Positions 44,237-51,116 of a stretch of 64,000 nucleotides of DNA are shown one piece after another. A program made the position numbers and the translations under genes. Source of the DNA: WRGA01 sp031553395 (GTDB taxonomy: Bacteria > Bacteroidota > Bacteroidia > Bacteroidales > WRGA01); contig JAVBLR010000001.1 of the NCBI GenBank assembly GCA_031553395.1, forward strand, positions 248,001-312,000. Direction: 5' to 3'. The notes below the pieces were generated by a model. That model was given only the letters and a program-made list of their open reading frames with translations, did no database searches and was not told the DNA's origin. How positions within the stretch are numbered: the first letter of the stretch is position 1; the number at the start of each line of letters is the position of its first letter.

Positions 44237-45700
44237 TTAGGCTTTTATTTTTAAAGGTTTCGAATGGTCTTTAAAGCACCACAGCCCAACCATTGTCAAC
44301 AAACCGTTTATCATCAGCATTTCATATCCAAATTTATATCCTGTATAGCGAAATACCAGAAAATCAGTAATAAAACAGATAATTGGTGATGCGATGCAAA
44401 TGTAAGGAACCGGTTTACTTTTTAGTTGAATTTTAGTAAAAAGCCCCAAAGCAAAAAGTCCTAACAATGGCCCATAGGTGTAGGATGCAACCATATAAAT
44501 GGCATCAATGATACTTTGATTATTTGCTAATTTGAAAAAATAGATAATAACAACAAACATGGCAGATATTCCAAAATGAGTACGCATCCGAATTCTTTTG
44601 GAAAGTTTTGGCGTATATTTATGAATATCCAAAATATCTATGCAAAACGAAGTAGTAAGTGCCGTAAGTGCCGAATCGGCACTTGAGAAAGACGCTGCTG
44701 TAATTCCTATCATAAATAATATAACAACAATATCACCTAAGTATCCACCTGTTGCGAGCATAGGAAGGATTTTATCACCAACATCAGGCAAAGGGACCCC
44801 TTTTTGTGATGTGAATATAAGCAACAATATTCCTAAACATAGAAACAGGAAATTAACAGGAATAAATGAAAAACCATACCAACACATGTTTTTCTGAGCA
44901 TCCTTTAAATTACGGCATGACAGGTTTTTTTGCATCATATCCTGATCCAGTCCGGTCATTACAATCGTAATAAATATCCCACTGATAAATTGTTTGAAAA
45001 AGTTTTGTTTTGATTTCCAATCATCAAAAACGAAAATTCTGGCATGTTCATTCGATTTAATGGCATTTACCATTCCTGAGAAATCAAGATTCAATGCTGA
45101 TGCCGTTTGCCAGATTATCAATATTAAAGCACTCAATAAAAATACGGTTTGAAGTGCATCTGTCCAGATAATTGTTTTTACACCACTTTTAAATGTGTAT
45201 GCCCAGATCAGTCCGATTATCAGGCAAGTTGTGAGTAAAAACGGAACATTGTATTTATCAAAAAAGTATGTTTGAAGTATCAATACAACAATATATAATC
45301 TTGCAGCAGAGCCAATTGTACGCGAAAGAAGAAAAAAGGAAGCCCCGGTTTTATAGGCGCTTTTTCCAAAACGCTTTTCGAGGTAAGTATAAATGGATGT
45401 GAGGTTTAATCTATAGTAAAGAGGCAGTAAAACATGGGCAATTACAAAATAACCAAGGGAAAACCCCATAACAGTTTGCATGTAATTCATGTTGATACTC
45501 CCTACCATACCGGGAACTGAGACAAAAGTAACCCCAGAAATCGAACTGCCAATCATTCCGAAAGCAACAATATACCATTTCGATTTACGGTTGCCTAAGA
45601 AAAAAGTGTCGTTATTACTGTTCTTACTTGTAAAATGCGCTATTAAAAGCAATACTACAAAATAAATAACAAGAATAAGAATGATGACAGAAGAACTCAT
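44237..45700 (-). CDS. Sodium:solute symporter (SSF family)
   Basis: 487 residues with about 13 membrane spans. The SSF signature region includes GNRKSKWYIVAFGMIGSSISGVTFVSVPG at the start, IWTDALQTVFLLSALILI, and the sodium-site helix FMIGITAASFSSADSALTALTTSFCIDI. The sub-family is the one common in Bacteroidota, with unidentified substrate (sugars or sialic-acid-like compounds in relatives). It stands downstream of the DUF4270 gene with a heptamer hairpin between. Confidence 0.92.
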   Translation of the reverse strand: MSSSVIILILVIYFVVLLLIAHFTSKNSNNDTFFLGNRKSKWYIVAFGMIGSSISGVTFVSVPGMVGSINMNYMQTVMGFSLGYFVIAHVLLPLYYRLNLTSIYTYLEKRFGKSAYKTGASFFLLSRTIGSAARLYIVVLILQTYFFDKYNVPFLLTTCLIIGLIWAYTFKSGVKTIIWTDALQTVFLLSALILIIWQTASALNLDFSGMVNAIKSNEHARIFVFDDWKSKQNFFKQFISGIFITIVMTGLDQDMMQKNLSCRNLKDAQKNMCWYGFSFIPVNFLFLCLGILLLIFTSQKGVPLPDVGDKILPMLATGGYLGDIVVILFMIGITAASFSSADSALTALTTSFCIDILDIHKYTPKLSKRIRMRTHFGISAMFVVIIYFFKLANNQSIIDAIYMVASYTYGPLLGLFALGLFTKIQLKSKPVPYICIASPIICFITDFLVFRYTGYKFGYEMLMINGLLTMVGLWCFKDHSKPLKIKA

Positions 45701-45706
45701 TTGAAT

Positions 45707-45807
45707 AGTTATGAGTTCTAAGTTTTAAGTATTAAGTATTAAGTTTTAAGACAAAAAAGCACTTATCTATCTTATAACTTATAACTTAAAACTCATAACT
45801 TAAAACT
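45707..45807. repeat. Heptamer-unit inverted repeat (AGTTTTA type)
   Basis: Left arm 45707-45748: AGTTATG, AGTTCTA, AGTTTTA, AGTATTA, AGTATTA, AGTTTTA. Right arm 45773-45807: TATAACT, TATAACT, TAAAACT, CATAACT, TAAAACT. Every unit is 7 bp and in register. The arms pair imperfectly, about one mismatch per unit, and can slip by whole units. The right arm includes the stop codon of the DUF4270 gene. Confidence 0.88.
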
Positions 45808-47185
45808 AAAATTCGCTATGGACAACAACGAAGTTAATATTATCTTTATCTTTCCGTATCCTTACAGCGGCAGGTTTGAGGTAATGTGTAACAGATATTA
45901 CACTACCATCGGTTGAATTGGTATTGATAGTTACAGGAACAAGATATGCTGGAACTGTACTTCCGGTATAGCCTTCATTATTGATCCTCTTAATAAGAGG
46001 AGTGAGATTATTGAACTTATAGACTAAGTTTGTTGTGTCATATTTAGCAATATAAGTTCCTATAAAAGAGTTCATTGTCATATCGTCAAAGGCGCTAAAT
46101 TTTTCAAAGAATCCTTTATAGTCTTTTGCCGGAATAATCATCATATAAGTAGGAGCTTTCAATGGATATTTCGCATCCTGCGGAGTACCATACGCTCTAA
46201 CATTGAACTCTACACCATTAGTAATATAATTCTTATCTGTTGGTTTAATTTTCTCATTAATCTCATCCATTGGAATATCTATTTGAGTAAAAACTCCTGC
46301 CGGACTTTTGATATAAGAAGTAGTTTCATTTGGTTTTAACAAGTCGTCAATATTGGTATTTGAGAAGTGATTCAACTGAACAACTTCTTTTGTTGTAACC
46401 ATAGATAAAGAACCACTTTCAACAGTAACATTGCCGTCGCTGTCAGTTTCTTCATAATTAAAATAAATATTCAGATAAGTATATGCTACTTCGATTATGT
46501 TGCCGGTTCCGTAGGTTGTTGTTAGATACACACCCGGAAAATATTTGGCAAATGCGTCTTTAGATGCTAAGATGCCATCCGTCTTTGATTTTTCAAAAAT
46601 ATCCTGTCCTAATGCCAATGGTAAACGGACACGAATATTATGATAACCACTTGCTTTATAGAGAGAATCAGGCATCCCTATTTCCGAAGCTGTATAGGCT
46701 TGTGAACCCAATAATGTGCTAAAATTATTACAATAATCTTTGGGGTTAATATTGGAATAAAAATTCAAATTTTCATCTAACGGTTTAAATACTTTATATG
46801 CACTTACAGCCATAGGAGCAAGAGTATCTCCGGTTGATGTTTTGTAATAAAGCATAACATCGATAGAATCTATCTTATTATTGATAACAGAATCGGGAAA
46901 AGCATTTCCTTCTGTACAGAAAAACTGACACATATAGTCAGACTTCAGTGAACCGAAAATGGGGTCATCAAATTGTCCGAGTAGCCCATTGACCGATTTT
47001 GCACAAATAGAATCTACTTTGATCGTGGAAGTATTAGATGCTAAAGAAATTGTATCTGCAAATACAAAAACGTCATCTTCCGAGGGTTGTACATCCAATC
47101 CGATAGAATTCAGATCATCATTGCAGGCAGTTGTTAAAGAAAGAATAGCTACAACGAGAAGTGTAGCTAAAGAACCTATTTTCAT
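45806..47185 (-). CDS. DUF4270 lipoprotein
   Basis: 459 residues. Lipobox VAILSLTTAC (Cys at residue 21) followed by NDDLNSIGLDVQPSEDDVFV, the typical beginning of this Bacteroidota-only family; the later stretch SVNGLLGQFDDPIFGSLKSDYMCQF is also characteristic. Envelope-located; function unknown. It is 22 bp downstream of the glycogen synthase gene, a pairing often seen in the order. Confidence 0.92.
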   Translation of the reverse strand: MKIGSLATLLVVAILSLTTACNDDLNSIGLDVQPSEDDVFVFADTISLASNTSTIKVDSICAKSVNGLLGQFDDPIFGSLKSDYMCQFFCTEGNAFPDSVINNKIDSIDVMLYYKTSTGDTLAPMAVSAYKVFKPLDENLNFYSNINPKDYCNNFSTLLGSQAYTASEIGMPDSLYKASGYHNIRVRLPLALGQDIFEKSKTDGILASKDAFAKYFPGVYLTTTYGTGNIIEVAYTYLNIYFNYEETDSDGNVTVESGSLSMVTTKEVVQLNHFSNTNIDDLLKPNETTSYIKSPAGVFTQIDIPMDEINEKIKPTDKNYITNGVEFNVRAYGTPQDAKYPLKAPTYMMIIPAKDYKGFFEKFSAFDDMTMNSFIGTYIAKYDTTNLVYKFNNLTPLIKRINNEGYTGSTVPAYLVPVTINTNSTDGSVISVTHYLKPAAVRIRKDKDNINFVVVHSEF

Positions 47186-47207
47186 TTATTTATAATTTCA
47201 AAATTAT

Positions 47208-48029
47208 TTATTCCAAAACTTTATCATAAAAGTCATTGTATGCATCAATATAGCCTTCGGACTCTTGATGTGGCAAAAATAGCTTTTTTGATTTTTGTGT
47301 GTAGTCTAATAAAGTATTATTAACATTATCACTTCCTTGTATTACTCCATCGGAAAAATCTATAGCCAATTTGTTTAAAGCTTCATAATCAATAGTTTTA
47401 GTTATGGATGAAAGATGATTTTGTTCTATCCCATCCAATAGCAATTTATTAGCAAATGATTTCTCAAAGGGCTTCTCAAAAGAGTTTTCGTATAAAGAAT
47501 AAATAACTTTAGAATTCCGGAATGAAGGTTCGTCGCTATAAGCTTTTTTAATATAAATAGGAGCTAATGCGGTAAGCCAACCATGACAATGTACAATATC
47601 GGGAGTCCAACGCAATTTTTTTACAGTTTCCAATACTCCTCTGATAAAAAATATAGCACGTTCTTCGTTATTATTAAAATCAAGAACATTTACATCTTCT
47701 CCATTTTCCGCCATAGACTTACGAGGAAAATAATCTTCATTATCAATAAAATATACTTGCATCCGGGCAGCTTGAATGGAAGCTACTTTAATAATAAGCG
47801 GATGATCGGTATCATCAATAATAAGATTCATTCCCGACAAGCGGATAACTTCATGCAGTTGGTTACGCCTTTCATTGATGCTTCCGTATTTAGGCATAAA
47901 AGTCCTGATTTCCCGGCCTTTTTCTTGCGTAGCTTGCGGTAATTGTCTACTAATAGATGCGATTTCCGTTTCCGGCAGATAAGGGGTTATTTCTTGCGAA
48001 ATAAAGAGTATCCTGGTATTCTTTGTCAT
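47208..48029 (-). CDS. Half-size glycogen/starch synthase (GT5 N-terminal domain only)
   Basis: 273 residues against ~480 for a full GT5 enzyme. It has the N-terminal Rossmann half: ILFISQEITPYLPETEIASISRQLP (where full enzymes carry the KxGGL ADP-glucose loop, absent here), FMPKYGSINERRNQ, AIFFIRGVLETVKKLRWTPDIVHCHGWLTALAPIYIK and KVIYSLYENSFEKPF. The donor-binding C-terminal half is missing although the frame ends cleanly, and this short form is widespread in Bacteroidota, so it is a stable variant rather than a fragment. Role unknown; catalysis alone is doubtful. Confidence 0.85.
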   Translation of the reverse strand: MTKNTRILFISQEITPYLPETEIASISRQLPQATQEKGREIRTFMPKYGSINERRNQLHEVIRLSGMNLIIDDTDHPLIIKVASIQAARMQVYFIDNEDYFPRKSMAENGEDVNVLDFNNNEERAIFFIRGVLETVKKLRWTPDIVHCHGWLTALAPIYIKKAYSDEPSFRNSKVIYSLYENSFEKPFEKSFANKLLLDGIEQNHLSSITKTIDYEALNKLAIDFSDGVIQGSDNVNNTLLDYTQKSKKLFLPHQESEGYIDAYNDFYDKVLE

Positions 48030-48044
48030 ACTTAAACCTTAATT

Positions 48045-48052
48045 CAAAGATA
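48045..48052 (-). promoter_or_regulatory. -7 box (TATCTTTG) of the glycogen synthase-DUF4270 operon
   Basis: The minus strand has TATCTTTG 16-23 bp before the ATG at 48029. A TTTTG lies 9 bp further up, too close for a standard -33 element. Confidence 0.6.
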
Positions 48053-48163
48053 ATGGCTTTGCAAAATTAACGATAAATTCCTTAAGTTGTATCTTTCTTG
48101 ATTCGAAACTTATTTTTATAGACGGAGTTTAAAGGGAAAAGTTGCAGTTATGACAAAAAAAAT

Positions 48164-48227
48164 TGAAGAAAAAAGAAAGAAGTGTGGAGTTTGAATTCAA
48201 ACTCCACACTTCTTTCTTTTTTCTTCA
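48164..48227. terminator. Perfect 64-bp palindrome downstream of hexokinase
   Basis: I checked each pair: 48164-48195 is the exact reverse complement of 48196-48227, with no spacer, centred on GAATTC. The first base outside the arms (48163/48228) does not pair. In RNA it would be a hairpin of about 30 bp. It starts 9 bp after the hexokinase stop codon, so a terminator role is likely. Confidence 0.9.
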
Positions 48228-48235
48228 CATATCTT

Positions 48236-49444
48236 TCACGATAATGCTGCAATTGCAGACCCAATAAGATTAGGGTCTTTCATTTCGTTAATGACAGTGA
48301 CACTTATATCTTTTGGTAGCAAACTCTGAAGTTCTTTCGAAACAAGATTCTTATAATATGGACTATTATCCTTATCCTTACCCCAAAAAACACTTCCGTC
48401 TGCAGCCAAACATATCTTTTTAATTGAAGAATCCTGCGCAATCAACACTTGAACCAACCCGGCAAGTGATGCGGCAACAAGTTTTGCAGACCTGTCGTAA
48501 ATCCAGCAGGCAACAGTTGTGTGTTTTTCAAGATGTTCTTCCGGTTTATTGATCGTATTCGCTAAATCTCCACCATCAAAATCATATTTGATTTTTTCAT
48601 GAGAAAAAAAAGTTTTAAATATTTCTCCCAAATATCCACCCGAAATAGCTTTCTCAAAACGTTGTTGTCCTTTATTATTTGACATGGCATCAACTAAGCC
48701 GTCGATAACGGTCATGTAAGGAGGAGTGAAATTGCCAGACTCAAGATTAACAGGAATTACATTACTATCCTTGTTATTAAGTTTTTCTATTTTATCAACT
48801 CTCATCAAGCTCGCCATATTTGTGCCAGTTCCCACAATTAAACCTATATATGAATCGTATCCGGGAGCGCTAAGTCCAGCAAATAAACAAGCAACAGTGT
48901 CATTAATTACTTTGATATCAGTAAATGTAGTATTAATGCCTTTGTATGTATTCAGATACTTAATTAATGGTTCTCCTAATGGATTATTTATCATATCGGG
49001 AATATTAATTCCTTTGGTCCAACGAAGAAGTATTGCGTCGCCATTAAGCCTAGACGCAGCTGGGTAAGAAAAGCAAAAACCAATTTGAGTAACCTCTTTA
49101 TCCAGATTTTTTAGTTCGCTGATTGTAGCAGCCATTTCCCTAAACAAATCTTCTTGTTTAAAACTGGCTGTTTCTTTTGCCGAAAGAAGTTTCTTTTTTA
49201 TTTCGTTATCAATGATGGACGGTTTGCCATTTTCAAATTTAACAATTGCTGCTCTGAAATTTGTTCCACCCCAATCAAGAACAAGGACTTTCCCATTTGT
49301 AATATCTTTTTTCGGATGAATGTGGGTAGGAATATCTGAAATTTCCAACCCATCTTTTTTAAGACCTTCTTCAATTTTACCTTGCAGATTATTTGCAATT
49401 GTTTTTAGTTCTTCGGTTGTTAATTCGAAAATGTTCTTTTCCAT
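48236..49444 (-). CDS. Hexokinase (eukaryote-like family)
   Basis: 402 residues. Phosphorylates glucose and related hexoses with ATP. The phosphate loop LDWGGTNFRAAIVKF lies near residue 57. GFCFSYPAASRLNGDAILLRWTKGINIPDM is the sugar-binding region of the hexokinase_1 type, with VINDTVACLFAG (catalytic Asp in NDTVA) and GLIVGTGTNMASL. The C-terminal domain has ICLAADGSVFW for adenine binding. This family is typical of eukaryotes and is known in Bacteroides species. It has its own promoter and the palindromic terminator. Confidence 0.92.
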   Translation of the reverse strand: MEKNIFELTTEELKTIANNLQGKIEEGLKKDGLEISDIPTHIHPKKDITNGKVLVLDWGGTNFRAAIVKFENGKPSIIDNEIKKKLLSAKETASFKQEDLFREMAATISELKNLDKEVTQIGFCFSYPAASRLNGDAILLRWTKGINIPDMINNPLGEPLIKYLNTYKGINTTFTDIKVINDTVACLFAGLSAPGYDSYIGLIVGTGTNMASLMRVDKIEKLNNKDSNVIPVNLESGNFTPPYMTVIDGLVDAMSNNKGQQRFEKAISGGYLGEIFKTFFSHEKIKYDFDGGDLANTINKPEEHLEKHTTVACWIYDRSAKLVAASLAGLVQVLIAQDSSIKKICLAADGSVFWGKDKDNSPYYKNLVSKELQSLLPKDISVTVINEMKDPNLIGSAIAALS

Positions 49445-49486
49445 GGTTTATTTATTAAGTTTAAAATTAGGATTTTTGAGTGTTTG

Positions 49487-49518
49487 CAAATATAATAATC
49501 TTTTTTGAGTGCAACAAA
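49487..49518 (-). promoter_or_regulatory. Hexokinase promoter (-33 TTTG / -7 TATATTTG)
   Basis: On the minus strand TTTG (49515-49518) and TATATTTG (49487-49494) are 20 bp apart, a good match. The leader is about 40 nt. Confidence 0.75.
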
Positions 49519-49580
49519 GGATTATTCGTTGTGGAAAAGAGATTTCAAACAAAAACTGGGAAAACTTTCGGGATTATCGT

Positions 49581-49610
49581 TTTGTTTTATCGTAAATTTA
49601 TTTACCTTTG
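49581..49610 (+). promoter_or_regulatory. tRNA-Arg promoter (-33 TTTG / -7 TACCTTTG)
   Basis: TTTG at 49581-49584 and TACCTTTG at 49603-49610 are 18 bp apart. The tRNA begins 20 bp after the -7 box. Confidence 0.8.
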
Positions 49611-49629
49611 CAACCGCAAAATAAAAAAG

Positions 49630-49703
49630 GGTCCGGTAGCTCAGCTGGATAGAGCAACAGCCTTCTAAGCTGTGGGTCTTGAGTTCGAATCTCAACCGGA
49701 TCA
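49630..49703 (+). tRNA. tRNA-Arg (anticodon UCU)
   Basis: 74 nt. Acceptor GGTCCGG pairs with CCGGATC (one G-U), followed by TA, D stem GCTC/GAGC, anticodon stem ACAGC/GCTGT with loop CTTCTAA (anticodon TCT, reads AGA), and T arm TTGAG-TTCGAAT-CTCAA, discriminator A. CCA is not encoded. The promoter lies upstream and a strong terminator directly downstream, so it is a solitary tRNA gene. Confidence 0.96.
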
Positions 49704-49706
49704 CTT

Positions 49707-49745
49707 AAAAAACGGTATTGTAAATTATTTACAATACCGTTTTTT
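49707..49745 (+). terminator. Terminator of tRNA-Arg
   Basis: A 19-bp perfect inverted repeat, 49707-49725 against 49727-49745, containing CGGTATTGTAAAT, with A and T runs at its ends; also usable for the opposing DUF169 gene. Confidence 0.93.
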
Positions 49746-49765
49746 CCTTTTCTAAAGAACCACTA

Positions 49766-50479
49766 TTACGGTTTATTAATTCTATCACGCAATTTGCTCC
49801 ATGCAGGTGTTCCGAATAAGCTGCTATTTCTCATGGTATGGTACATTTCTTTGAATCTCGACATAGGTATCACAAAGCTGAGGGTATTCTCTTCTAAATG
49901 GGGACGAACAGACAGGTCGAAACAGCCTATAAATGTTCGTCTGCCGTTCTTCTTGTTTTCAATAACAGCATCCGTTATCACAGTAGAGCAACCCGAACCA
50001 AACCTTGATGTAACCGCATTGTCCGAGTTGTTATCGAAATAAGCCCATGTAGCCAAAGCCGACAGAATATCGGGAGCAGCAAAGAATATGATTCCTTCTA
50101 TATCATTAAAGCTCTCAATCCGATCTATTCGGTTTATATTGAGGTATTTTTTATCTGTTTTGGGTACTCCGGTTTGCTTTAAGAAGTCGAGCATTAGCTC
50201 CGGCGTCTCTTTGTCTTTTTCTTTTACAGACACAAAATTAGGAACGTGAGTAGGCATCTCCGTAAATCCGGTATAGAATTTTCCACCGCCGCAACCTATA
50301 TTTTCAACATTCAGGCTTATAGAATTCCCATCTCTCACATTTCTTATCTCTTTAAAAAAGCAACCATTAATTTTTTCTGTTTGCGCAATAGGTTTATCAG
50401 AATACCAGAAAGCAAGAGGTAGTTCAGCTGATTCTCCAAATGCTTCTTTATAGCTATTAATGAATGATGTAACTTCCAT
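49766..50479 (-). CDS. DUF169 family protein
   Basis: 237 residues from MEVTSFINSYKEAFGES. Landmarks of DUF169: LPLAFWYSDKPIA near the start, the Cys/Gly cluster ENIGCGGGKFYTGF, a central FAAPDILSALATWAYFDN, and SRFGSGCSTVITDAVIENKKNGRRTFIGCFDLSVRP, with conserved cysteines. The family is suspected to be linked to metal or redox chemistry; no reaction is established. The frame extends to 50545, but the Met at 50479 starts the domain. It lies 50 bp downstream of a decayed DUF2269-like gene, probably a former operon. Confidence 0.8.
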   Translation of the reverse strand: MEVTSFINSYKEAFGESAELPLAFWYSDKPIAQTEKINGCFFKEIRNVRDGNSISLNVENIGCGGGKFYTGFTEMPTHVPNFVSVKEKDKETPELMLDFLKQTGVPKTDKKYLNINRIDRIESFNDIEGIIFFAAPDILSALATWAYFDNNSDNAVTSRFGSGCSTVITDAVIENKKNGRRTFIGCFDLSVRPHLEENTLSFVIPMSRFKEMYHTMRNSSLFGTPAWSKLRDRINKP

Positions 50480-50528
50480 GTCTTTTGATTTTGAGGTTAT
50501 AATACCTGTTTTTCTTTTTTCACGGTTT

Positions 50529-50882
50529 TTATATCGAAATAACAATGACTACTAATAGTAAGAAAGTTTGAACAGTTCCCCATATTTGTGTCATGCGTAT
50601 GTTTTCAAGAAATACCAAATCTGTTAGTGCCGCATCCCGAAGTTGGTCTGCAATAATAACGTTATTATTAATACAAGGCCCGAGAACAAACGTTCCGAAG
50701 AGTATTTGCAAGACTATCATTATCCACTTAACTATAATCCAAATGTGCTTGAAAAATTCCCAATTTGTCCATATGCTGTAAATCAATCCTGTCACATTAT
50801 ACTTAAAACAACAAGTTCTTTGATAAAAAAGTTTACAAATACTTATTTTGATAAGGTTATATAAGTCTTTTAATATATACAT
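50529..50882 (-). pseudogene. Truncated and frameshifted DUF2269-like membrane protein
   Basis: The last ~85 codons encode a credible membrane protein end: VTGLIYSIWTNWEFFKHIWIIVKWIMIVLQILFGTFVLGPCI, then LRDAALTDLVFLENIRMTQIWGTVQTFLLLVVIVISI. Relatives begin with two further spans, which are missing. Upstream of VTGLIYS, the credible continuation (FFIKELVVLSIM) is in a different frame, so a small indel near 50795 probably breaks the gene as well. Family identification is from memory of the C-terminal pattern. Confidence 0.5.
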
Positions 50883-50930
50883 TTTTTTTAATTTTTAACA
50901 TAAGAAATTTGACTTGAAATCTTAATTTTT

Positions 50931-50958
50931 GGAACTTTGTTCCGTGAACAATCGTTCA
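50931..50958. promoter_or_regulatory. Adjacent inverted repeats resembling a TetR-type operator
   Basis: GGAAC-ttt-GTTCC (50931-50943) is followed directly by TGAAC-aatc-GTTCA (50945-50958). The second has the form of many TetR-family operators. It is upstream of the decayed DUF2269-like/DUF169 genes; no regulator gene is nearby. Confidence 0.45.
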
Positions 50959-51116
50959 TTTTTTTTGTATTTATAAGAATAAAAGAACATTTGAATTTGT
51001 ATTATAGGACTAATCTGCTTGCATACAAAATATTATCTTTCTAGTAGAAAATTTAAGAATATGAAGACAAACATATAAAATATGAACGTTTCCATATTTA
51101 ATATGAAAATATACAC

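Noticed and set aside
50931..50943. Reading GGAACTTTG as a -7 box
   Set aside because: It departs from TAnnTTTG at the first base and overlaps the palindrome; an operator reading fits better.
49630..51116. Integration of a mobile island at the tRNA-Arg gene
   Set aside because: No integrase and no repeat of the tRNA 3' end was found downstream; the tRNA has its own intact terminator.
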